Shown in pieces: positions 33,671-45,264 of a stretch of DNA of 64,000 bases. The stretch is taken from contig OX344754.2 in the NCBI GenBank assembly GCA_947034885.2, positions 17,998,501 to 18,062,500 of the forward strand, written 5' to 3'. The position numbers were made by a program, and so were the translations under genes. This DNA is from Thuidium tamariscinum (taxonomy: Eukaryota; Streptophyta; Bryopsida; Hypnales; Thuidiaceae). The first letter of the stretch is position 1. Every line of letters begins with the position of its first letter. Below the pieces are notes generated by a model. The model was not told the DNA's origin, searched no databases, and worked only from the letters and a program-made list of their open reading frames with translations.

Positions 33671-36141
33671 ATGTTTTCCAGGCAGCTTTGCTCGAATCCC
33701 CATTGCAAGCGCACGTCGCCGGGAGATGGACCGTGAGTCTTGGTCTTGGTCTTGGTCGTCTTGCTTTATTTGTTTTTCCCCTTCAACCCTTACACCCACA
33801 GACAAGAGTCTTCCTTTCGTAGTCTTCGAGGATTAGGAGAAGAGTATTTGTCGTTGCTTCTGCATGTTTGCAATTAGAATCTCCGGCGTCTTTAGAACCC
33901 ATGGCGGTGTAGGGAATGTAGGTGCTCTAGCTTTTCTTCATTCCTCTAGAGTCCAGATTGCGGTATTTATTTACTGGGGCATGGAAACTTCCGCTCTATT
34001 TCCGGGTTGCGCCTTTTCTTTTCGTGGGGGGAATTCGAATTTCCGCACAATGCCTGGAGGGAGGGACAGAAAAATCATTTTTAAGTGTGAGCGTCTTTTC
34101 TTGGAAAAAGTGGAGGGGTCCATGACACAAAAGATGGGGGTTGCGGGCGTTTGTTTATAACTGCAGGACCTGTCGGTGGCATGTACGTAATTATGGAAGC
34201 CAGAAGGACCCAAAACATGTTACCTTGTGCAATGCTTGCAAGATCAACTTCGATCAGGTGAATATTTGCTTTTCCAAGGTCTTGATTTTCAGGTATTCGA
34301 ATGGAGTTTCTTGGAGTGGGGTCTTGAACAAACGGCGCTGGGCCTTCATTTCATTTCGAAGCAGGACTTGGAGTTTCCTTCGACGTTGTTTTGAGAGAAG
34401 AAATGAGTTGACTTACCAAAGTTTGTGGGACCTGTAGGGGAAGTATTGCCCTTTCTGTGTGCAAATATACCGCGAGAAGGACCCTGACAGCTTCGACGGG
34501 AAGGAGGTACGTTTCTGTTTCAGGAGTGTTTTTTCCCTCTTTCTTTTGCATTGCCGTAGTTTGCTACAGAGTCATCGTTTGTTTTGACTGGGCGTACAGG
34601 AGTCCTTGCCTTGGGGTTCACGTTCTTGGGGTTTGGGTGATCGTACTGGCAGTGGGTAGGGTGTGACAACCGGACATGTCGTCGCTGGGTACATGTGGAG
34701 TGCGAAATTAATGCAGGAAATCAAGTGGATTCAACGGCGTATTATCTCTGTCCCAGCTGCAGAGAGGTTTGTCCTTTTCCTGTCTGAATGTTCTGTTGCA
34801 AATGTTCATGTTTCGTTACTAGGAAGAGGGTGTGTTTTATGGTTTGAAAATAAATCCATTAGAGGGATGTTGCTAATGAAATGTGAATTTGCATGGAATC
34901 TATACAATTGATGTTCAGAATGCGCATGAATTTGGGGAGAAAAAGCCTCGTTGTGGTCGCTTGCCTGTTCAAGAGCAGCAGCCTGTTCCTGCTTCCGGTC
35001 AGACATATGTCGATAACAGTTCATCGGTGAGCGGCTCCTTCGCATTTAGTTTCAATTCTCTTGGCAAGACAGGACTAAGTTATTAATGAATAGTTGAATT
35101 AACCGGCTTAAGATTATTCTGCAGGAGATTGAACAAAAGTCAAAGATGCAACCGTCTTTGAGAAGCACAAGACGACCTCTGCAAGTTGATCTTTCTAAAC
35201 TTGAGGTCAGTCATTGCCTTGTTTTTTACTTCTTAATAATGTTGACCTTTGCTTGTGATCTGAACACTCGTAATTTATTGTATGTGTTCTTTTTGTTTTG
35301 TGGACAGACATCATCGTTGAAGAAGTACCGACGTGTGTACAATTTAAGGGAAGTGTCAAGCAGCTGCAAGGTAATCAGGAATAATCTAGCCTCTACCTGC
35401 CTAATTGGCTACTTCCATATTCATTAGAGTTGACATGAATCGTATGGTAACAATGTGTCTTGGAGGTCGCGATAATAGGTTCTGAGCTTTCAATGTGGAC
35501 TTCATGTTTTTAGTTTCGACACTAAGAAGCTAAGTAATTCCTGATTATCTCACCTCACCCAGCCAGTTCTCGAACTGTCGAAAGGGAATGAGAATGCTTC
35601 GTGATTCTTGTTTGTACTTTTCTAATTAGACTGTTTACTTGTTGTCTTAGGAGGAGCTTGTTCCAGCTGTTGCCCAGCATTTTGCAGCTCAGGTACGTCT
35701 CTCCTTGCACACACCATTCGCACCTGTAATTTCGTCTAATTAGACGTACAGTACATACCGCAACTGAATTGTGTTGTCTACAACCATAGTCTTTCTGCCG
35801 TCTCACAGTGAACCCAATTATTTCGCTCTTTCAATTTTGTCTAATTGGATGTACAGTACATACCGCAATTGAATTGTGTTGTATACAACCAAAATCTTTC
35901 AGCTGTCTCAGTGAACCCGATTATTTCGCACTTTCAATTTTGTCTAACTAGACGTACAGTACATACCGTATTTGAATAGTGTTGTATACAACCGTAGTCT
36001 TTCTGCTGTCTCACAGTGAACCCAATTCTTTTTCAGGTTGTGGAGGAGAATGAGACTCTACTTTCCTTCGCCTTTTTTCTGAAGAAGCAGCAATCGTTTC
36101 CCAGCTCCAACATGACCCAGCCGCAGGTTGCACATCCATAG
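33671..36141 (+). CDS. PHD finger protein with SAP30-type Sin3-binding C-terminus (9 coding exons, 244 aa)
   Basis: Coding exons are 33671-33732, 34167-34257, 34438-34506, 34653-34766, 34919-35026, 35125-35205, 35308-35370, 35651-35692 and 36037-36141; all introns are GT-AG and the frame stays open for 735 bases. Residues 7-45 hold a GATA-like cysteine set (C7, C12, C23 and a CNAC at 42-45) with RNYGSQKDPKHVTL between. Residues 55-110 form a C4HC3 PHD finger: C55, C58, C78, C83, H88, C91, C107, C110, with W86 before the histidine. Residues 176-237 resemble the SAP30 Sin3-binding domain (LKKYRRVYNL, then AVAQHFAAQ and VEENETLLSF). SAP30 bridges Sin3 and histone deacetylase, so a nuclear co-repressor role reading histone tails is inferred. 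The start is supported by an in-frame TAG nine bases upstream; a spliced upstream start is possible. Known plant SAP30 homologues, as I recall them, lack a PHD finger. Confidence 0.8.
35734..36030 (+). repeat. Three tandem ~104 bp units in the last intron of gene 1
   Basis: GTCTAATTAGACGTACAGTA and its variants start at 35734, 35839 and 35942. Each unit continues with ACATACCG, GAATTGTGTTGT, a CTTTCTGC block and CAGTGAACCC. The third runs into the TTCTTTTTCAG acceptor; the first two have TTATTTCGC in its place and so lack a working acceptor tract. The intron therefore grew by local triplication at its 3' side. Confidence 0.9.
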
Positions 36142-36320
36142 ACGAAGTGGAAAAACTCGACTCGATTTTGGTGGAGAGGATCCCACTTCTAAACTGCTGT
36201 CACTGCTCATTCTTGTATCACGCAGCCACTTCTGTAGGTAGATGTAAAATATGGTGAATCACTTGGGCAGAGATTGAGGTGCAAGGAATTAACACATCAG
36301 ACTTGTTGGTTTTTTTGAAA

Positions 36321-36350
36321 GGGGGAGGGGGAGGGGGAGGGGGGCGGCGG
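36321..36350 (+). other. G-quadruplex-type G tract
   Basis: Four or more runs of five or six G separated by single A, then CGGCGG, on the sense strand about 180 bp after the gene 1 stop codon. If transcribed it could fold as an RNA quadruplex. Confidence 0.6.
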
Positions 36351-36457
36351 AAATTCGGACAATACGACAGGCTCTAGTTAGTTTACAGATTTTTTTAAAA
36401 TTTACTACAGGCTCAAGTGCGACGACTTTTTTTTTGGGGAGAGCCTAGCTTAAAAGA

Positions 36458-36479
36458 CTGCTGCTGCTGCTGCTGCTGC
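36458..36479 (+). repeat. (CTG)7 microsatellite
   Basis: Seven CTG units with one base over, in the probable 3' region of gene 1. Confidence 0.9.
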
Positions 36480-37300
36480 CCTCGATCAGCGGAAACTTAG
36501 AACTCAAGCATCCCATTTTTCTTGGTGGTTTCCAACTTCCACTTGCGCATTTTAGGAAGTTGGTAACTGATTGGCGGATGCAACTGGTTGCCAGGACTTG
36601 CGAATCCGCTTCGGATCTTTTTTCACAGACTTTACAGCAGACACTCATTAATATGTCTCGTCACTCGTTTTTATGAATGACATCACTGGAGATGGAAGAC
36701 GGGTTGATGCTAGCTGGGACATTTACCTCCAGGAGAGAGTACCCTTGATTTCATATCGAATTTATTTCACTGCAACTACCGGTACTCTCTGAAAATGTCA
36801 TTTCTTTAAAAATGGAAATGGTACAAACCAGGCTCCAGTTTATGGAGATGGGTCCTTTTTGTTTTGGTACTTGGTGCCGCAATTATGCTTAAGCTGTGAA
36901 GTGTGAATGTGACTGGCGGGAGGGGAAACAGCAATTAGCAGAAGTAAAAAAGGACACTGAGGTGAAAGAAAGATTACATAAATGTTTATATATTTAAGTA
37001 AAGAAAGTTTATTGATAGGATATGAAGAAGATTGCTCATTGACTGCGTGAACTAATTGGAAGGAAGGCATGAAAGAAACAGACACCTTTAGAGACTCGCA
37101 AGTTTAATGGAAGATTCACCAAATCCGTTGAGGAGTAGAATTGCAGGCTACGGTAAAAGCAGAGGCATAGCATTCCACTTTTTCTCTTACTTTTTGCATT
37201 AATGTTCTCTTTAAGTTAATCGGTCTTAACTTAAATTACCCCTTCCCCTTGCAATAAAACTCCGTTTCAATTGCTTCAAAGAAAAATTGAACATAAATGG

Positions 37301-39073
37301 TACCTGTGATTAAGAGGAATTGAAACTGACAACCCCCTCACCTGCTGCCACGTATCCCCTCTCTGGGATCAATTAATTATGAGGCCGCAGAGGACTCAAA
37401 AGCACCCCATGAACCACTTTAGGGGGGCTGTAGAAATGAGAACTTGAGATGTGCTGAAATTCATCTTATCTGGTTATGATTTTGCAGCTGTCGATTATGG
37501 TGATGACTCTGTTGTTTTGTTTTGTTTTGTTTTTGTTTTTGTATTTTCGACACATGGACAATTCCCATTGATAAGAAGGAACAATTTGTTTCAAGGTTAA
37601 CCTAGAAGGATGTTGGAGACACTAGTATCCAATGGTTGATAGAGAATCTTTCTATGTAGGAGAGGAGTGTAGATGTTTTTTTGTATTTTTTGAAAGGAGT
37701 GTAAATGTTTCATTCTTGGAATTTTGTGTAAAAAAGAGAGATCTTGTGTAGAGTAATTCCACCTTCCATGAGAGCTCATGGGTACAAAAAAAAGGATGAT
37801 TTTCATAGTGACCAATTTGTCCTTCTAGGGTTAAAAATCTGTCCTTTTAGGATTAAATTTGAAAGGGAGAAAGTGCACTAACATCATAGTAAGGGATTAG
37901 CTTTTTGAATTTTGTAATACCCCATTTTGTTGGATTTGGCAATGGGAAGTGAATAAGGGAAAGATTGGAGTCATGTATAAAGTGGGCACCCCAAAAACCA
38001 TTACTTTTTGCTATTGTGCCTAGTTGCTATCAGCCATTTTTTTTTCCGGCACCATGTAGCCGATTGCACCATTTCAAAATAAATATCTTTTTTTTGCCAG
38101 ATAAAAGTAATCTTTTTTCGCCAGAAATTTTCTAGTTCTCTTTAAAATATGGATGAAGTTGCCAAATTTGGATGAAGAAGTGACTGTATGAATATGACGG
38201 AAAAAAGTTTTTAAGTCCAAAAGAAGGATGAATTTACGAATACAATGCTCCACCAAATTTGAAGTGATCGCCATCTTGGCACTTTCTCGAAAAGTAAAAA
38301 AGAAGGGTTGGTTGCTATTATTAATTCCTAAAAGATTGTTGTTCTCTAGAGGGACAAAATCAATTTCGGATAGGTTCCTATGACCACAATTTTTGGGTTT
38401 TATTCTTTTGAAAATTTCTCATAAAATAGAAAATTAGCTTTGTTGGAATATAATTTTTTATTTCAATTGGTGCACGGGGACAAAAGTTATAACACAAAAA
38501 GTCTAAAATTGAACTTGGTGGGTAGCAAAATTCTTTTGGCAAAAGACAAAATTAATTATTTTTTTTCCCTTCCTAAAAGCATATATTTTTGTCTACATTT
38601 GAAGCTTTAATTCATTCTATTTGGACTAGTAATGAGAAAGTTATGGACAACATTGTTTTTATGCAGTTTTAGCAGTTTTAGCATGTTCTTGAAAAATAAT
38701 TGTAATTGCTCATATCTTTCAATCTATACAATCAAACTTCATAAGATTTTTACCACATAATCTCAAACAAGTCAAGTACAAGACTCTATAACTAGATACT
38801 AAAAAAATTTGTTTTATTTTTATGGTACCTATTTGTAGGCTCAATGCTCACAAGCTTGCATTCTTGGGCTCACATACTAGCACCATTGGCAATTAAACCA
38901 ATCAAATTTTCATATTTTCTTATTGGCAAGTGAAAGGAGGTTTTCATGCACTAAATTAAGGAAGTCACAATTGGATAATAATGTTATGAAATCCACACAA
39001 GTACATATTGATTTTAGAGATGTATGCAAGGTGTTGGCACTTTTGAATAAGTGGGACATTTGAGGTGCCTTCC
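37301..39073. other. AT-rich DNA with an orphan TTAA-type left arm
   Basis: From about 38318 (TTAATTCCTAAAAGATTG) the sequence follows the left arm of F8: GGGACAAAATCAATTTCGGA, AAAAGTTATAAC and a TAATGAGAAAGTTATGGACA block near 38627. The right end merges into decayed DNA ending near 38885 with CTCACATACTAGCACC, a terminus of the S family. No gene. Confidence 0.45.
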
Positions 39074-40264
39074 TTAACTCCTAAAGAATTGTTGTCCTAT
39101 TGAAGGACAAAATGGATTTTGGATACATTTTTACAACCTCTTTTTTTGGTGAAATTAAATTTCTTTTTCACAAGATAAAATAATCGATTAACTTTGTAGG
39201 AATATAATTTTTTTAAATCTTAATTAATGCCTAAGATCAAAAGTTATACCACAAAAAGCCCAAAATTGAATTTGGCGAGCAATAAATTTTTATTCTTTCA
39301 AAAAAAATTAATTAATTAATTTTTTTCCTTTAAATATTATATTTTTTCTATATTTGAAGCTTTTATTCATTCTATTTGCGCAAGTAATGAGAAAGTTATG
39401 GACAATATTGTTTTTCCAAGACTTTCAACATCTTCTCAAGAAAATAACTTGTAGGATTCATTTCTGAATGCAATTTTCACAAATTTTCTAAAAAATTGTT
39501 CGAAAAGGTTTCATATACTTGCTAGAACAATCTCACTATTGGGATCATTGTATTTCAATCCCATCTTAGAGCTATTAACCATTTAGTTTTTCTTTCAATC
39601 TTAAACCTATTTCTACTTTACATTTTTTTAATAATGAAATCATGTGTTTTTTTGTAAATTTTTTTTCTTAGATTCTCAACTCAATTCTTTGACACAAAAG
39701 ATTTTAAATTCAAGTTTTGTAATGCAAAAATTTCCCAAAAACAATGGTCAAAGTTATTTGAAATTACAAACCATTGCTCAACAAAAAAAATTGAACTTTA
39801 AATGCTTATATCTTCCAATCTGTATAGTCAAACTTCATGAATTTTTTGCCACATAATTGAGTTATTCGTAAAGTACCCTAAACCGGGGTTTAAACCCATG
39901 AGTTTTGTGAAAAAGCCAGTTGAGTTAAAAAAGTTGATATAAAAGTGGGTATGAAACTTATTTTTCCATCAAAATTGTGCCTAAAAAAGTTTGGTCCCCA
40001 CTTTTGAAGTCATGTGACAAAAATATCTTGCAAAAAGTTTGACGCTTCAACTATAGTTGCCTTCTCAACTTCAAAAAAAGTCATACCCAAAGTAGGAGGG
40101 ACTTTACAAATAACTCAAATGTCAAACAAGTTAATTACAAGATCCTACGGTTAGATTTTTTTAAATGCTTTTTTTTCCCCCTTAAAATGAATGCAGCACA
40201 AATGGCAGTTTTGAGTGGTTTTCGACCAAAAGAAACATGGTCTTAATAGTCCTTTGGAAGTTAA
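39074..40264. mobile_element. TTAA-bounded element F8 (1191 bp) with a nested insert
   Basis: The left end TTAACTCCTAAAGAATTG is mirrored by the right end TAGTCCTTTGGAAGTTAA. The 265 bp element G lies inside near the right end. Without it F8 would be about 926 bp. Its body shares GGACAAAATGGATTTTGG and AATGAGAAAGTTATGGACAA with arms at 38.3 and 45.1 kb. It is non-coding. Confidence 0.6.
39856..40120 (+). mobile_element. Element G copy 2 (265 bp), intact ends
   Basis: ATTGAGTTATTCGTAAAGT at the left is mirrored by ACTTTACAAATAACTCAAAT at the right. It is a close match to 27381-27633. Both copies interrupt TTAA-type elements but at different places, so they are independent insertions. Target duplication is not clear. 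Confidence 0.8.
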
Positions 40265-41604
40265 ATGATAGAATAAAATGAACTTTTCATTCAGCACATT
40301 CCAATATCAACTTTTGAACATTTATTAGAAAGCTCTAAACCAATTTCTTAAGAGAGTTTAAATTTTGAGCTTTTGCAGATTCCTAAACGGCTCACCGACC
40401 AAAGAAATTTGCAAATTGTCAGATTTGGTAAAGACTTCGCCACTCTATTGGTGGGCGGGGACTGAGTTGGGGAGTGGGATGGCAGGTGGCAGTGGTGCAG
40501 AAAAATTAATATACCATTGGTGCACATCCCCACAAAATTAAACTTGTTCAACTAATCTCACACTCATTGGACTCAAACTCCCAAAAAAAACAATTAATTT
40601 TTTAATACACAAACGAAATGAATTTCACTGCCATAAGAAATTCCGTCAAATTCAGAGCCCACCATCAATGTCGGTCAGCCCCTGCAAAATGAACTGCCAA
40701 TTTTTTTTAGTGGATTTCAAGTTAAGGTAGACCAACGTATTAAGTCACCACCTTGATTTGCAATTTGACTATATTGGGGCCAATTCCAAGAGGGAATCAT
40801 ATTTTTCAGAGGTGTGTGCATGTTTCATGAATCAAACTCAAGTGGAATTATAATTTTCTAATCAAAATTGTAATTTTTGTGAATTTTTGAAGTGTGCAGT
40901 CCTAAATTACAGAGTGCCCAAGACTAAGGTCATAAATACCCTAATAACAACCCATAACCACCTTCTTATGTCCCTATAAGCATCTGGGTGTTCACCAATC
41001 AACTATTGCCACGTTACCTTAAATGACCTAAATGCATTAATTTTGTCAAATTTCTAAACAAAATTGGCTCATTTCTGGACAGATTTGGATAGTGGCATGG
41101 GTGGAAATGGGGACAAATATAGGGTGATGGAAATGGGTTGCAAATAGAATTAGGCTAGTCTACTTTATCCAGTGAGAACTTGAAATATTGTATCATTAAT
41201 CCTAAAGCACTTCAATGACCAATTTCTAGATGATGTATAGATTGAAACTCTTGTTCCTTTCTCATTACAACTTAGATGGTAGTCATCCTAATTTTTAGAG
41301 ATATTTTATGAAGTTGTTGTGCTATTCCAAGCGTTGCATTTGGTGATACTAGAGTACATTTAAAAAAAAATTACAAATGTGGAAGTTAATGAAGTGACTG
41401 TAGAATGAGATTTTTACCAAATTGGAAATTCACTCAAATAGTATAAAAATTTGTTCTAGGGAGAATCAAACTAGGACTTAAGAAAACTAGCTGGTTTTAA
41501 TCCAAAACCCAAGTAGCACAAGTTAAAGATTTTACCCAATTATTATACCAAATAGGATTTAATACATATTTTTATTTATTTATTTTCCTATAGGCAATGA
41601 AAAC
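40265..41604. other. AT-rich stretch, nothing recognised
   Basis: A patch at 40380-40500 is a little richer in GC (GTGGGCGGGGACTGAG), but no gene or bounded repeat is visible. Confidence 0.4.
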
Positions 41605-43210
41605 TTTATCTCCAAATTGGATCTTGCTCCGAATTGGAAAATCAGCCTTTTGGCCTCGCCCCACTGGATTCAGCTTCCGATTGGTTCACATCAATCTTCC
41701 AAATTGGCAGCATCCAGCAACTTCACCATTCTTCTCCAATTTGGCTTATTAATTTTACCATTCAAATTCTCACCAACTCGGTTGTTTTTACACTCTTGCT
41801 TCCACTTACAGCGTCAGTTCCAATTTGGATTCTTATTGAACCTATATACTCACTGGCTTCATTATTAAATCCCAATTTGGCTTCTATTCCCGTTTATCAT
41901 CAACTCTTTCATACACTCCTAATTGGTGTTCGTCATCTCTCTCTTCAACTCTTACATTAATTTAAATAGAATTCCTATTCAAAATCTCCACTTCTCCGAA
42001 TTGGCTACACTCCATTCCAAATCAGGCTTCCATTCCAATTCGGCTGTGACAACTCACATACATTAAATACCTCCAATTTACTCCTTGGAGCTCTCAAAAC
42101 TTTTCTATTCATTTTTTTTCAACTTTTTATTTTCCCACTATGTTACTAGTTCATTTTTTTTGCGACTTTTCACCCTTGAAAACCTTCTCTTGGTACTGAG
42201 AGATCAATTTCAGGGTGATAAAGTCGGAAAAAAAAAATCTTTTTGTTTTTTTTGCACAACTCCATCACCCTAGAAAACCCCTTCTTGGATTTTGGATTTT
42301 GAACCTCAAAAAAGAAATAAAAAATTCAAATTTTTTTGGAAGGTATTGAAAGGCCCTTTGGAGATAGTAGGGTTTGAAATTTTAAAATACATTAACCACA
42401 TTTCCACGGTCATAGGCAATAATAACAACTCCTATTTGGAATTCCAAATTCAACAATTATAATACATGATTCCAATTTGCAAATAGCCTCACACAGTCCA
42501 ATAGGCAAATTCACACATTCATACAAACATCATTTCCAAATTGGCACACATAAACACTGTATTACAACTAATCAAAACATTGATCCAATTTATATTACAT
42601 GAATTCAAACATAAGACTCTAAATAGACAATACAAATTTCTTAAATCCAATCTTCAATCACAATCACTGTTCCTACTTGGATTTTTCAAACAACACAGGA
42701 ACACAACCAATTGGACACACATCCCTCAAATTTCCAATCCTATTCAGCTCGACAACATTCACATTCAACTTAAAAATCCATAGCACAATTCTAGCACACA
42801 CACTACACATCCAACTAGGCTTTCAGATAACACACAATAACACAACATCATTACAATACACATCCAATTAGGTACAACTTCACTCAGAACCACACTCCAC
42901 ACACATAGTTAGGCAATTAATTCCGAATTGTATTACTCAAAGTTAAAATTACAGAAAATACAACCAACTCGGCCGAACTCACACTCACATTCTCTCGCAG
43001 TGGGTGGAAAGAAAAGAAGACCAACTTGAAGGTAATACCGGCTATAAACCGCTTGAACTCTCTTCGCAACCAACGCACCATTTCAATTTGGTTCAACTGA
43101 AATGAAAATCTGCCCATTAGAATCCAGGAAAACCTACCAGTTGGAATTTAAGGCAAACTATCTAGCCTTCCAATTAGGCTAATAACCTAATTCCGACTTG
43201 GACTACCAAA
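41605..43210. repeat. Region dotted with CCAAWTTGG-like 9-mers
   Basis: About thirty variants of CCAATTTGG (a near-palindrome with CCAAATTGG) occur at irregular 20-80 bp spacing, often followed by CTT or CAC: CCAAATTGG (41611, 41699, 42535), CCAATTTGG (41738, 41820, 41872), CCGAATTGG, CCAACTCGG, CCAATTAGG and others. The density drops sharply on both sides. The region is split by an inverted copy of S4 interior (42064-42416). It may be a decayed minisatellite or a satellite-like array; a regulatory role is unproven. Confidence 0.5.
42064..42416 (-). repeat. Inverted copy of the interior of element S4
   Basis: Matches 51020-51375 on the opposite strand: TTGGAGCTCTCAAAACTTTT, CCTTGAAAACCTTCTC, GGTACTGAGAG, AAGGCCCTTTGGAGATAGTA and ACATTTCCACGGTCATAGG. 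In S4 this is the piece absent from the shorter relative S3. Confidence 0.75.
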
Positions 43211-43333
43211 ACCGCCTAATAAGCTTACGGTTTCACTCCAAAATGAGCAAAACCGTGAAATTACCCTAACCGATGGAAATTCACAGCAATGAAACTATCA
43301 GCCAAAAAACTATCATGTCTACAGTCAACGACG

Positions 43334-43798
43334 TTAGTTTGTAAGCCTAAAAGCATGAGTTTGCAAGCTGTGAGCGTAGGTTTTGTAAGTCCAAAGAATT
43401 AACCAAAAAAAACTTTGAATTTTTAAGCCAAAGGAAAAAAAAGTGAATTCATTTATAAAAAATCTATTTATAGTAAAATTTCAGCTTCATGATTGTGGAC
43501 CCTCTACCTCCAATCCGCTTTCAATATCAAGAGGGATTTTGGAGGGTGATGGAGTTGCAAAAAAAATTTGAAAAATAAAAAAAGGACTGAAAAAAAAATT
43601 GAAAAAAATTGAAAATTTGTTTTTTGAAAAAAAGAGTTTTGGAAGTCACAAATTTCAAATCCCATGAGGGGATTACTAGATATAAAAATCCAAAATTCTT
43701 AAAGCACGGTAATAGGTCCACACCCTAAAAATCACTAAAAATTTCACCAAAAATTCTAGGCTTACAAGCTCACAGGCTCCTAGGCTCACAAAATAGCA
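43334..43798 (+). mobile_element. Element S3 (~465 bp), GTGAGC-word termini
   Basis: The left end runs TTAGTTTGTAAGCCTAAAAG with further GCATGAG, GCAAGC and GTGAGCG words. The right end runs AGGCTTACAAGCTCACAGGC to GGCTCACAAAATAGC. It shares over 80 percent of its sequence with both sides of S4 and looks like a deletion derivative. It is non-coding; the minus-strand Phe-rich frame is a by-product of A runs. Confidence 0.7.
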
Positions 43799-45070
43799 TC
43801 CCTGGTTCGATCTGGGTGTGGTCTAACTTTTGAAGGTGTGTAGTTGGCCCGCATGGTTTATTTTTGGATAAAATTACTATGAGATAATGGTTTTTTAAAT
43901 CTAAAGTGGGTCTTTTTTACACAATAATTAGTATTTTATGTATCAATATATTAAAATCTTTCTAGGTATAAAATTATAGACAACAATTCACTCAAATGAA
44001 AAACAAATTTTTTAAAAGAACTATGAGTCTACAATAAAATTAGCATACCTAAAGAGTTTGTTTACTCAAGATTTGACATCAACGCCTACAAGAAAAATAA
44101 ATAAAAACCAATTTAAATCCATCGAAATGGTTCTTCCACAAGTAAACCTAACTTTTGCCTCACTTTTAAAGAAAATACATAGTAGAATATGGTTTCAATT
44201 TAAGCATTTTCTATCTTGACATTTGGAAAAAATGTATCTATTTAGTTCCTATATTACTTAGTTTTTCACTATTGAATAGAAATTTAAAAAATAATTAATT
44301 AAAAAATTTCAAATCAGGACTAAAATTTATGTCTTGTAAACTCCAAAGGCCAATGTAGCCAATGTAACCATTTTATAGTAGTTGCCTAACTTTAGAGGGT
44401 GTCTAGATACCATTAAGAATCTATAGTTTTATATCTTATATTTTTTTCATGTAGTTCATGAAGCTATCTTTCCATAGTTGAAAGAACTTTTAATTTGTAC
44501 AAATACTTCATCTTGGGGATTTTTTTAACTCAAATATTGTAATGAATGCTCACTTGGGATTGTCTTAGGAGGGAGACCTAAACAATGAAAGAGGTCATCC
44601 AATGAAAAATATTCCATAATTAGTGCAAGAAAAAAAGGATTAATTTCTTGTAGAAAATAATTTATTACTTAGTCAATGTAAAATTGTTGTTTCTTTGATT
44701 ATACTCCTTTTGATTACAATGCTTTGTAAGTAATCTTCCATTGTTTCAGTACTTGTAAAAATAGGCATGCATGTTCTTGATTCATCATTTTTGCATTTGA
44801 TAAGATGGATAAAGCTTTCATTTGTAAGCTTTTTGAAATATTTCTAAATTTTTATGGACAATTTTAAAAAAAAATTCGAGGTATTACTAATTTGATAGTA
44901 ATGACTAAGATCTTATGGTCAAATATTTAAAAAATGACTTCGACAAACATTTTTTGTTGATTTTTAGGTACACAATTTAGAAGTGATTTTGGGGCTCGTT
45001 TCGCCTTTAGGTATTAAGAAGCATTAGGAAAAAAATTAGGATTTTGGAGGGCAACTATAGTGTGACAATT
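43799..45070. other. AT-rich stretch, nothing recognised
   Basis: No gene, RNA or bounded repeat was found. Confidence 0.4.
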
Positions 45071-45264
45071 TTAACCCCTAAAGGACCACTCTTCCTTTGG
45101 GAACAAATTAGATTTTGGATAGGTACCTATAGTCTTAATTTTTGATATGATTCTTTTATTTAAAAAAATAGATAAGCTAATTAGTTTTGTGGGAATATAA
45201 TATTTTCCGAATTCATGCTTGGGAACAAAAGTTATATCCAAATAAGTTCAAAATTTTCATCTCA
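45071..45264 (+). mobile_element. Orphan left arm of a TTAA-type element
   Basis: It begins TTAACCCCTAAAGGACCAC and continues with GATTTTGGATAGGTACCTAT and TTTTGTGGGAATATAATA, as in F8 and the 38.3 kb arm. It is cut at TTAA by the start of F6. Confidence 0.5.

Larger units (their letters stand above)
36142..37300 (+). other. 3' untranslated and flanking region of gene 1
   Basis: Moderately GC-rich at first, it carries a G-run at 36321-36350 and a (CTG)7 at 36458-36479. The exact transcript end is not visible; several AT-rich candidates follow. No second gene is supported. Confidence 0.4.
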
